Part shown: piece after piece, positions 33,941 through 41,255 of the stretch
Numbering within the stretch: position 1 is the stretch's first letter
How the letters are laid out: the number at the start of each line of letters is the position of its first letter
Source: GCA-002701455 sp964342575
Lineage (GTDB): Bacteria; Pseudomonadota; Alphaproteobacteria; Thalassobaculales; Thalassobaculaceae
Length of the DNA: 64,000 nt
Reading direction: 5' to 3'
Assembly (NCBI GenBank): GCA_964342575.1
Contig: CAYFGZ010000002.1
Coordinates: 1 to 64,000, forward strand
Translations under genes and position numbers: made by a program
Notes under the pieces: generated by a model
What the model was told of the DNA's origin: nothing
Databases searched by the model: none
What the model saw: the letters and a program-made list of their open reading frames with translations, nothing else

Positions 33941-34561
33941 ATGAACGACATTTATTCGGACCGGTCGTATGGCCAAGTTGAAGTGGGTTTTGGAAAGAGG
34001 CTTGGAATTTTAGTAGTCGATTTTCAAAAAGGTTTTACGGACGGCAGGTTCCCGATGGGAGGAAGTGATCGGATAGATGCAGCTGTAGATAAAACTGCAA
34101 AGCTCCTAAAAGTGGCGAGAGAAAAAAGTGTTCCGGTCGCCAGTTGTTTTGTCGCTTACCCTAATTTAGATTCTATGCCGTATTGGAAAGTGGGGGCCAT
34201 TAAAGAAACTCTTTTTGAGGGGTCTGAAGCCGCTGAGCTTGATCCACGGATAGCAGATCACAGCTACGATTACGTGTTTCAAAAGGAGGGTGCTTCAGCT
34301 TTTTTTATGACACCCTGCTCAGCTTTTTTTACAAAGCATCGAGTTGATACTATAGCGGTGACTGGTTGTGTCACTAGTGGTTGTGTTAGAGCGTCAGCGG
34401 TAGACTCTTTTCAATTTGGATTCAGAACTATGTTGGTTGATGATTGCTCTGGTGATCATGCAGAAGGCCCGCATCAGGACACGATGCGGGATGTTGGTCG
34501 CAGGTATGCGGACGTCGTACAAAGTGAAGAAGTTATAAATTACATGATGCGTAATGACTAG
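33941..34561 (+). CDS. Isochorismatase-family cysteine hydrolase (N-carbamoylsarcosine amidase-like)
   Basis: 206-residue cytosolic hydrolase. The Asp-Lys-Cys triad is visible: D27 (GILVVDFQKGF), K115 (YVFQKEGASAFF) and C148 (VTGCVTSGCVRASA, with the cis-peptide region just before). This arrangement is usual in N-carbamoylsarcosine amidase, nicotinamidase and biuret- or ureide-hydrolysing enzymes. GAGG lies 5 bases before the ATG. Together with the two amidases near the left edge it adds to an amide-nitrogen theme. It is convergent with the dioxygenase gene at 34574. Confidence 0.87.
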   Translation: MNDIYSDRSYGQVEVGFGKRLGILVVDFQKGFTDGRFPMGGSDRIDAAVDKTAKLLKVAREKSVPVASCFVAYPNLDSMPYWKVGAIKETLFEGSEAAELDPRIADHSYDYVFQKEGASAFFMTPCSAFFTKHRVDTIAVTGCVTSGCVRASAVDSFQFGFRTMLVDDCSGDHAEGPHQDTMRDVGRRYADVVQSEEVINYMMRND

Positions 34562-34573
34562 GTACAGGCGCAG

Positions 34574-35422
34574 TCAAGGAGATTTTGTAATGACCTCCAA
34601 CTGGTCTTCTGGCACGTAAAAGTATGAACCGGGCCTAAAATCATATCCTAAATCACCTAGAAGCCTGCGCTGTCGAGGTGTTGCCTTTTGGACTGTCTGC
34701 GGCACTCTGTCGAAGTCATAACAGCGCATAAACATTTGACAATAATTGTAGAGAAGTGTCTTGCGGCCTTTTCCAGAATTGTTGGGAGCCGGGCCGTGCC
34801 ACAGAGCGTGCGAAAATATGTAGCAGTCTCCGGCTTTTCCATTTAGTTGGACTGCGCCGGGAGTATTTGGGCCTACTGGAGGGTCCTGATTGAACTGAAT
34901 GGGTCTCATGTGGCTTCCTGGAAATACTGTAAAATTTCCGCTATCGGGGCCATCGACATCCGATAGCAGATACATTGCTTTTACTGCTATAGGGCGACTG
35001 GTTTCTGTCACTCTTATCTCTCGTTGTCCTTCGCCCCCATCAGTATGGGTATATCCAGGAAAGCCGTCCCCTGAACCCCGCACTATAGCTTGGGACATAC
35101 TAAAAATGATATTTGGTCCCATTATATCCACGATTAGGTCGAAAATGCCTTCTCTGTCGATCAGGTCGATGAACGCTTGGTTATAAGGAAGGATGTCACG
35201 TCTATCCATAAATGACTCTGGATTTTGATCAACGCACTGTTCAACCCACCCATAATGTCCACGGGGTAACATGCCGGACAGTGGCTCCCAGCCAGGTAGT
35301 TTTCTAAATCGATCTATTTCAGCTGAGAAAAAATCTACCTCTTCTGGTTTTAAGGCTCCCTCTATGCACAAGTAGCCGTCCACGGCCCATTGCGTTTTCT
35401 GTTCTTCGGTAAGACATTGCAT
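34574..35422 (-). CDS. Phytanoyl-CoA dioxygenase (PhyH) family protein
   Basis: 282-residue Fe(II)/2-oxoglutarate oxygenase. Iron ligands: HxD in GYTHTDGG and the distal His in SHALWHGPAPNNSGKGRK, followed by a basic residue for 2-oxoglutarate. The N-terminal stretch QWAVDGYLCIEGALKPEEV is typical of PhyH (xGY/F motif). It diverges from a second PhyH gene at 35705 across a structured intergenic region. Bacterial PhyH proteins hydroxylate varied small molecules; a CoA substrate should not be assumed. AAGGAGAG ribosome site 8 bases before ATG. Confidence 0.87.
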   Translation of the reverse strand: MQCLTEEQKTQWAVDGYLCIEGALKPEEVDFFSAEIDRFRKLPGWEPLSGMLPRGHYGWVEQCVDQNPESFMDRRDILPYNQAFIDLIDREGIFDLIVDIMGPNIIFSMSQAIVRGSGDGFPGYTHTDGGEGQREIRVTETSRPIAVKAMYLLSDVDGPDSGNFTVFPGSHMRPIQFNQDPPVGPNTPGAVQLNGKAGDCYIFSHALWHGPAPNNSGKGRKTLLYNYCQMFMRCYDFDRVPQTVQKATPRQRRLLGDLGYDFRPGSYFYVPEDQLEVITKSP

Positions 35423-35524
35423 TTAAAGGGCTCTCCTTCGAAAGAAAGACTTAAACAGTTTTGAGGTCGTAGACAATAGTCTGCATTGATTTTTGTTTCG
35501 TACGCAATAAAAGCTGTCCTCAAC

Positions 35525-35556
35525 GTTTAAGATTTCACAACCGTGTAATCTTAAAC
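35525..35556. promoter_or_regulatory. Long near-perfect inverted repeat between divergent PhyH genes
   Basis: Arms of 14 bases, GTTTAAGATTTCAC (35525-35538) and GTGTAATCTTAAAC (35543-35556), pair at 13 of 14 positions around an AACC centre. It lies about 100 bases before the minus-strand PhyH start and 150 before the plus-strand one. No T-run follows on either strand, so an operator or structured leader is more likely than a terminator. Confidence 0.6.
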
Positions 35557-35605
35557 CTCGCTAAATTCTGATGTGCTTTTTATAAAATAAAGCGATACAT
35601 TGTTA

Positions 35606-35638
35606 ATGACGGCGGTTGTTTCAGTGTTCCGCCGTGAT
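35606..35638. promoter_or_regulatory. Second GC-rich inverted repeat in the same divergent region
   Basis: ATGACGGCGG (35606-35615) and CCGCCGTGAT (35629-35638) pair at 9 of 10 positions around a 13-base loop. It stands out as GC-rich in AT-rich surroundings, about 67 bases before the PhyH start at 35705. Function not identifiable. Confidence 0.5.
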
Positions 35639-35704
35639 GCGAGTTACCTATTGATGGCAGTCACTGTAAATGGTCGGAAGTGGCAGAATGGGGTGTGGTA
35701 GGTT

Positions 35705-36604
35705 ATGAGGACTGAAGAAATTTTGGAAAAGCCGGCGCGCATTTTGACCAAAACTCAGCGAGAAGAGTATTTCGAGAATGGTTTTCTTACAATGAATGAA
35801 ATCATCCCGAATAATTGGGTCAAACGCTTGCGAGCATGTTCTGAAAAATTATTGAACAAAAGTAGTCTTTTAGAAGCTTCAGATGCCGCCTATGACCTTG
35901 GACCTAGACATACGAAGGAAACACCTCATGTGCGGCGGTTAAAAGCGCTTGTAGACCGAGATCCTGTCTTTTGGGAGTTTGCATCCGACTCGATAATGGG
36001 GGATATTGCTGCAGACCTAGTCGGGCCAGATGTAAAATTCCATAGTTCAAAATTAAATTACAAATGGCCAGGCACTGGCGAATTGGTTAAATGGCACCAA
36101 GATATCCCCGCATGGCCCCATACCAATTATAGCCCGGTGACCTTAGGTGTCTATCTCGACGACGTTACACCGAAGCATGGACCGCTTCTTTGTATTCCTA
36201 AAAGTCATAAAGGGCCCTTGTATGTTCATCGGGACGCTGAAGGAAATTGGACTGGCGCGATTTTTAGCAGTGATCTGGAGGGTATCGATATTAAAACAGC
36301 AATAGAAGCGCTTGGTTCAGCGGGGACGTTGGTTGCGATCAATTGTCGAACTATACATGGCTCGGGCGTTAATATGTCTCGAAATGTTCGTCCGTTGGCC
36401 CTATTTGTATACTCTTCAGCCGACGCCTTTGCATGGATGCCTCAGCCCACACCAACTTCTAAGACGGGCGAAATCGTTAGAGGTTCGGTTGCAAAAATCG
36501 CTCATCTTGAGGAGGGAGTATGTCCCGTCCCCCCCGACTGGAACAAGGTAGGGTATAATTCTATCTTTTCGGCTCAGGGTGACAAACAGTCAGAAGTTAA
36601 GTAA
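35705..36604 (+). CDS. Phytanoyl-CoA dioxygenase (PhyH) family protein
   Basis: 299-residue Fe(II)/2-oxoglutarate oxygenase with HxD in VKWHQDIPAWPHTNYS, PhyH-typical LDDVTPKHGPLLCIPKSHKG, and the distal His in TIHGSGVNMSRNVRPL with the 2-oxoglutarate-binding Arg. It shares length and motif layout with the PhyH genes at 39066 and 47407, so these three are paralogues, while the one at 34574 is more distant. It is followed after 30 bases by an Ldh2-type dehydrogenase and then MaoC and CitE-like genes. Hydroxylation followed by dehydrogenation would make a coherent catabolic order. Confidence 0.88.
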   Translation: MRTEEILEKPARILTKTQREEYFENGFLTMNEIIPNNWVKRLRACSEKLLNKSSLLEASDAAYDLGPRHTKETPHVRRLKALVDRDPVFWEFASDSIMGDIAADLVGPDVKFHSSKLNYKWPGTGELVKWHQDIPAWPHTNYSPVTLGVYLDDVTPKHGPLLCIPKSHKGPLYVHRDAEGNWTGAIFSSDLEGIDIKTAIEALGSAGTLVAINCRTIHGSGVNMSRNVRPLALFVYSSADAFAWMPQPTPTSKTGEIVRGSVAKIAHLEEGVCPVPPDWNKVGYNSIFSAQGDKQSEVK

Positions 36605-36634
36605 CGGGGCTGGTAATTTTTTATGGAGAGGGTT

Positions 36635-37624
36635 ATGCAGATTACGATCAAAGAAGCACATTCTCTGGTGGTTCAGGTTATGAATGCCTTTGATCAAACG
36701 CAGGAATACGCGACGTTAATCGCTGATCATATTATTGACTGTGAACTTCGGGGGTTGGCATACGGTGGATTGGCACGTGTTGTTAGCATTTCAGAACGTC
36801 TGAAGCGGACTGGCATTCCCGTGAAGCCAGTTGAAACGGTTCACGAGACCCCGATATCAGCTCGGTTGCGCGGCCATGATAACTTGGGCTATGTAGTGGC
36901 GTATAAGGCGACCGAGATGGCTGTATCCAAGGCGAAAGAAACGGGCCTAGCCGTAGTGGGTGCAAATGAGACATGGTATACGGGCATGCTGTCTTATTTT
37001 GCAGAAATGGCAGCGGAAGAAGGTATGATTTCCGTTATTGCTTCTAATTGTACGGCGTGGGTGGCGCCTCACGAGGCAGTAGATGGACGCTTCGGAACTA
37101 ATCCCGTGTGTTTTGGTTTCCCGAGTCTTGATGTTCCCGTGATTTGGGACATCGGTACTTCATCGATAATGCACGCTGAAGTGATGTTGGCGGATCGTTT
37201 AGGCCACAAACTCGATGAAGGCGTCGCATTTGACAATAATGGTTTGCCTACGCGAGATCCCAAGGCTGCATTAACGGGTGCATTTGCTCCTTGGGGAGGG
37301 CATAAAGGTGCCGGCTTGGGGATGGTTGTCCAGCTGCTCGGCATATTGGCAGGATCACCTGTAAAGCCGCCGGATCTTTCCGATTTCGGTTTTCTTATTA
37401 TAGTTATGAAGGCTGACTTGATGATGTCAGAACAGGAATACCGAAAAATGGTCTCCGATTATGCTGACTTCGTTCGGAGCGCCCGCCCTATTAAAGAGGG
37501 GACTGAAATAAGGATGCCTTTTCAACGGTCGTTTCAGGAGCGTAAGCGCAGAAGCGAAATAAATACTATTGATGTTGCTGAGTTGGTATACGAAAAATTA
37601 CTTGCGGCAGCTGGGGGATCGTAA
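36635..37624 (+). CDS. Malate/L-lactate dehydrogenase family (Ldh2-type) NAD(P)-dependent oxidoreductase
   Basis: 329-residue member of the Ldh2/ComC/YlbC family, which oxidises 2-hydroxyacids, ureidoglycolate or related substrates using NAD(P). Visible family features: the N-terminal helix with ADHIIDCELRGLAYGG, GHDNLGYVVAYKATEMA, IASNCTAWVAPHEAVDGRFGTNP, and near the end GAFAPWGGHKGAGLGMVVQLL. ATG 36623 is also possible, but ATG 36635 sits 6 bases behind GGAG and starts at the usual point. Between PhyH and MaoC/CitE genes, it may oxidise the hydroxy product of the upstream dioxygenase (inference). Confidence 0.85.
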   Translation: MQITIKEAHSLVVQVMNAFDQTQEYATLIADHIIDCELRGLAYGGLARVVSISERLKRTGIPVKPVETVHETPISARLRGHDNLGYVVAYKATEMAVSKAKETGLAVVGANETWYTGMLSYFAEMAAEEGMISVIASNCTAWVAPHEAVDGRFGTNPVCFGFPSLDVPVIWDIGTSSIMHAEVMLADRLGHKLDEGVAFDNNGLPTRDPKAALTGAFAPWGGHKGAGLGMVVQLLGILAGSPVKPPDLSDFGFLIIVMKADLMMSEQEYRKMVSDYADFVRSARPIKEGTEIRMPFQRSFQERKRRSEINTIDVAELVYEKLLAAAGGS

Positions 37625-37679
37625 AAAAAAACCAATAATGCGATAACTAAATTTTCGGAGTAACTTAAGGGATTAAGAG

Positions 37680-38132
37680 ATGACCGGACTTTATTATGAA
37701 GAGTTTGAAATTGGAATGGAATTTAAGCATTCACTTACCCGAACGGTAACTGAGTCAGATAATCTTCTTTTTTGCGCTTTAACTCATAATCCACAACCTC
37801 TTCATCTTGATGAAGAATTCAGCAAGGGAACAGAATATGGGCAGCGTATCGTAAATAGTCTATTTACACTGGGTCTAGTTATTGGCGTCTCAGTAGGCGA
37901 TACGACATTGGGCACGACGATTGGTAATTTGGGTATGACCGACACGCGATTTTCCAATCCGGTTTTTCATGGCGATACTATAAGATCGGTTACAAAAGTG
38001 CGTGAGAAGCGGGAATCAAAGTCTCGCCCTAAGGCAGGGTTGGTTATTTTCGAGCATTACGGCTTCAATCAGCGTGATGAAGAGATTGCATTTTGTGTCA
38101 GGACTGCTTTTATGATGAAAAAACCCGCATGA
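37680..38132 (+). CDS. MaoC-like (hot-dog fold) hydratase
   Basis: 150 residues with the R-hydratase/MaoC pattern: TVTESDNLLFCALTHNPQPLHLDEEF carrying the catalytic Asp/Asn-His type residues, then a hot-dog core with NPVFHGDTIRS. It most resembles mesaconyl-CoA hydratase or acyl dehydratase MaoC proteins that sit beside CitE-like lyases. It overlaps the next gene by ATGA, so the two are translationally coupled. Expected reaction: reversible hydration of an enoyl-CoA or enoyl-acid. Confidence 0.85.
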   Translation: MTGLYYEEFEIGMEFKHSLTRTVTESDNLLFCALTHNPQPLHLDEEFSKGTEYGQRIVNSLFTLGLVIGVSVGDTTLGTTIGNLGMTDTRFSNPVFHGDTIRSVTKVREKRESKSRPKAGLVIFEHYGFNQRDEEIAFCVRTAFMMKKPA

Positions 38133-39025
38133 TTATCAGATCTTGGCTTTTTGTTCCGGGTGATTCAGAGCGAAAACTTGATAAAGCTCGAGAAAACCCA
38201 AGTGATGCTTTGATTCTTGATTTAGAAGATTCCGTATCCGATGATAGGCAAGAGGTTGCTCGTGAAATGGTAAGAAACTATCTTACTAAGCGTGCGGATA
38301 GAACCCGACAACAGTTATGGGTCAGAATAAATCCTTTGGACTCGGATTTGTCCCTACCTGATCTTGCCTCAGTGATGCCTGGTGCACCAGATGGTATCTG
38401 TTTACCCAAAGTTTATTCTGCTGCTGATGTAAATAAACTAGCTAACTATCTGTCAGCTTTAGAAGCACGTGAGGGGTTGGAAATTGGTAGTACAAAAATT
38501 CTTGTTGTTGCAACGGAGACGGCCGCATCTCTATTAAGTTTTCACACGTATCTAGAGGGGGTAAGCGATAGAATGACGGCCATTACTTGGGGCGCTGAGG
38601 ATTTATCTGCCGCTTTGGGTGCAAGTGATAACATGCACGCAACATCTGGTGGATACGATGATCCTTATTTGATGGCAAAGTCTCTTTGCCTGGCGGCTGC
38701 TCGAGCTCTAGACGTACAGCCTGTAGGGGTGGTTTATGTTAATTATAAAGATATGGGTGGTTTATCAGCTGATTGTTTTAATGATCGTAAAACGGGGTTC
38801 GTAGGAAAAATAGCCATTCACCCAGCTCAAGCTGAGGTTATAAATAAAGCCTTCACACCATCCAAAGAGGAAATTTTATATGCTGAACGAGTCGTGGCCG
38901 TCTTTGAGGAAAATCCGGGGATGGGTGTTGTGGGGTTAGACGGTAAAATGCTCGACATGCCGCATCTCAAGCAAGCGAGAAACGTCCTTTCTATGGCGGC
39001 AGAGATAGCAAAAAAGAACAGATAA
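38129..39025 (+). CDS. HpcH/HpaI aldolase / citrate lyase beta-subunit-like (CitE-like) C-C lyase
   Basis: 298 residues. Motifs: RSWLFVPGDSERKLDKA, DALILDLEDSVSDD, KILVVATETAASLLSF, ITWGAEDLSAALGA (metal ligands Glu/Asp) and GKIAIHPAQAEVIN. This is the malyl-CoA/citramalyl-CoA lyase-like CitE group. ATG 38129 overlaps the MaoC stop (ATGA); an upstream in-frame start would extend into MaoC without homology. With MaoC it suggests hydration then retro-Claisen cleavage of a short-chain acyl-CoA, for instance mesaconyl to citramalyl-CoA to acetyl-CoA plus pyruvate. No CoA transferase is adjacent. Confidence 0.87.
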   Translation: MIIRSWLFVPGDSERKLDKARENPSDALILDLEDSVSDDRQEVAREMVRNYLTKRADRTRQQLWVRINPLDSDLSLPDLASVMPGAPDGICLPKVYSAADVNKLANYLSALEAREGLEIGSTKILVVATETAASLLSFHTYLEGVSDRMTAITWGAEDLSAALGASDNMHATSGGYDDPYLMAKSLCLAAARALDVQPVGVVYVNYKDMGGLSADCFNDRKTGFVGKIAIHPAQAEVINKAFTPSKEEILYAERVVAVFEENPGMGVVGLDGKMLDMPHLKQARNVLSMAAEIAKKNR

Positions 39026-39042
39026 TTTTCCACTATTTTATT

Positions 39043-39060
39043 CGCTGGAGCGCTCTAGCG
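39043..39060. terminator. Possible hairpin between convergent genes
   Basis: CGCTGGAGCGCTCTAGCG is a near-palindrome (one G-T pair) lying between the convergent CitE-like and PhyH genes. Position fits a bidirectional terminator, but no proper T-run follows on either strand. Confidence 0.3.
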
Positions 39061-39065
39061 GAAAT

Positions 39066-39965
39066 TTAAGAGTCGCGTTGAGCTTCTTCTTCTTGTTGGG
39101 CGGCGAATATGGACGTGTATCCTCCTGACCAATCAGGTGGTAATGGACATGGCTCACTATCAAATTCGACCCACCTTGCTGGCTTTCCTCTAACAACCGT
39201 CAATGCTTCCTCGCATGGTGCGGGATGCGAAGTAATAGCAAGTGCATCCGCTGACGAATAAGCATTTATTAGAAGCGGGCGCATTCTACTGGAGTTATTT
39301 GGCATAGATCCATGCACTGTCCTGCAATGATGAACTGTTATTGAGCCAGCCTTACCCTTCATCCATCCTACTTTATTAATTGGCAGACTAGCGGCATCTC
39401 TATCGGACATTGCGCCGACCCATTCGTCTTGATCGTTGTAATGGCTATAGATTGGCCCGTATTGACTTCCTGGTATTGCACCCATTGGCCCCATTTCATC
39501 GTCCACGTCATGCATGTATAGCCCAATGGCTAAAACAGAGTAGTTGGTGTGTGGATAGAAGGGTATATCTTGATGCCATTTGACTTCCTCTCCACCACCA
39601 CTCCATTTGAAGTTTAACTTAGAGTGGTGAAAGGTTACGTCTGGGCCCAAAAGATCTTCGGCAACGTCGACAATCGGCCCTTCACTAGCGAATTCCCAGT
39701 ATGTTTTATCGTGAGAAACGGGACTTGTTAGCCGTCGCAATCGAGGTTCATCCGCATTGTGACCGGGCTCTAGATCAAATTTGGAATCCGACTGTGTATA
39801 GGATCTACTTTCATCTATAAATTTATTTGTAGTGACCCAAAGTCGCTCCATCCACTCATCACTAACGAAGTCTTGCAGAACGAGATAACCGTCGCGGAAG
39901 TAGGTCTCTCGTTGTTGCTGGGAGAGAGCCTTTGGCTTTTGTGCAAGTATATTTTCTTTTTTCAT
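39066..39965 (-). CDS. Phytanoyl-CoA dioxygenase (PhyH) family protein
   Basis: 299-residue Fe(II)/2-oxoglutarate oxygenase: HxD in VKWHQDIPFYPHTNYS, PhyH core GLYMHDVDDEMGPMGAIPGS, distal His in HHCRTVHGSMPNNSSRMRPL. Close in length and layout to the genes at 35705 and 47407. GGAG lies 7 bases before the ATG. It is convergent with the CitE-like gene and divergent from the prolyl-hydroxylase-like gene. Substrate unknown. Confidence 0.88.
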   Translation of the reverse strand: MKKENILAQKPKALSQQQRETYFRDGYLVLQDFVSDEWMERLWVTTNKFIDESRSYTQSDSKFDLEPGHNADEPRLRRLTSPVSHDKTYWEFASEGPIVDVAEDLLGPDVTFHHSKLNFKWSGGGEEVKWHQDIPFYPHTNYSVLAIGLYMHDVDDEMGPMGAIPGSQYGPIYSHYNDQDEWVGAMSDRDAASLPINKVGWMKGKAGSITVHHCRTVHGSMPNNSSRMRPLLINAYSSADALAITSHPAPCEEALTVVRGKPARWVEFDSEPCPLPPDWSGGYTSIFAAQQEEEAQRDS

Positions 39966-40232
39966 TTATGCGCTCCAAAGGAGACGTTTCCATGCAGTTT
40001 ATTATATACTAATTATTAAAGCAAAAAAAGACTATCACCATTAAATAATCTCTCGAGTTTCGCTAGATAAATAGCCGAAGGGGTTTCGCCGTTATCGCCA
40101 TTATGGTCTGAATTCGCGGTTGTTTAGGTTGTCATAATAAGTTTTGAAATAAATTTGATTGTACTTTTGCCATATTACGTCCATTAACATTAATCAATAT
40201 AAATATTATTATTAACCTGGGTGCATTAAACG

Positions 40233-41228
40233 ATGTCCTTAAAAGTGGGTGATCGTGTTCCGAATTTTCAACTGCCAGCTAGTGACGGCCTGGATAGGGT
40301 TTTCTATTTCGAAGTATTGGGCGGGCCGATTGTTCTAATTGTAGCCCAAAAATCCTCTTCCAAAATTGGCAAAATTTTATTGGCTATGTTGGATTGTTCT
40401 AGCGAAATGCAAAGCCTTCGCGTGCAAACGTTCTGCGTCTTGGATAGTTTCTCGGGCATGGAGGGAACTGCATCGGACACCATTTTGTTTAGAGATGAAA
40501 AAGGCGACCTGATTAATCTTCTTTTGACTCCAATCGATGGAAATAAACCGTCAGAGGCTATATACTTGTTGGATGAGAACCAGCGTGTTTTTACCCGACT
40601 GAAGCTCGGCAGTGTTCAAGAAACCGTTAGTTTACTCAAGGCCAAGATAAAGTTGTTGTGCGGGAGATTTGATCCTCCCCCAACTACCCTGTGTTATGGG
40701 GCACCGGCTCTGCTCATGGACAATCTACTTGATGCAGAATTTTGCGGACGTCTAATAGAGAGTTGGCGAAGAGACAATAGAGAGGGGCTTGTAAATGACG
40801 GAGCTATAAATGTCTCCGATGAACGAGTAAAAAAAAATAGAGAGCATTTGGTTGACGATGAACAGTTGCGAAGAGAAATTGCGAGTACTATTGGACCTCG
40901 CATAGGTCCAGAGTTAGAGAAAGCCTTTAATTACTCGCGACCGCTCCGCTTTGAGGCATTCACTGTGCTCTCGTATACTCAACAAAGAAAGGATTTTTTT
41001 GGCCCACATCGTGATAATTTGAGAGCAACTCAAAAACGTCGTTTCGCAATGTCTCTAAATCTCAACGATGATTATGACGGCGGTGAGCTATGGTTTCCCG
41101 AATATGGCCCCCATAAATTTCTACCGAAAGCCGGCAGCGGTGTTATTTTCTCATGCAGCTTGCTTCACGAAGCCTTACCTGTAACCAGGGGACAACGTTG
41201 GGTGCTCGTGACGTTTATGTGCGACTAG
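40233..41228 (+). CDS. Peroxiredoxin-like domain fused to prolyl-4-hydroxylase-type Fe(II)/2OG oxygenase
   Basis: 331 residues. Residues 1-150 resemble an AhpC/TSA peroxiredoxin fold (VGDRVPNFQLPASDG; GPIVLIVAQK; LFRDEKGDLINLL; AIYLLDENQRVF) but the loop that normally holds the peroxidatic Cys reads AQKSSSKIGK, without Cys. Residues 170-331 form a P4H-like dioxygenase: HxD in FFGPHRDNL, the NDDYDGGELWFPEYG strand typical of P4H-like proteins, distal His in SLLHEALPV and the 2-oxoglutarate Arg in RGQRWVLV. The N-terminal module is probably structural or protein-binding. The ribosome site is weak and the gene seems to be transcribed alone. Confidence 0.85.
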   Translation: MSLKVGDRVPNFQLPASDGLDRVFYFEVLGGPIVLIVAQKSSSKIGKILLAMLDCSSEMQSLRVQTFCVLDSFSGMEGTASDTILFRDEKGDLINLLLTPIDGNKPSEAIYLLDENQRVFTRLKLGSVQETVSLLKAKIKLLCGRFDPPPTTLCYGAPALLMDNLLDAEFCGRLIESWRRDNREGLVNDGAINVSDERVKKNREHLVDDEQLRREIASTIGPRIGPELEKAFNYSRPLRFEAFTVLSYTQQRKDFFGPHRDNLRATQKRRFAMSLNLNDDYDGGELWFPEYGPHKFLPKAGSGVIFSCSLLHEALPVTRGQRWVLVTFMCD

Positions 41229-41255
41229 AAGTTTGTTGTATGGTCATGATCTTTT

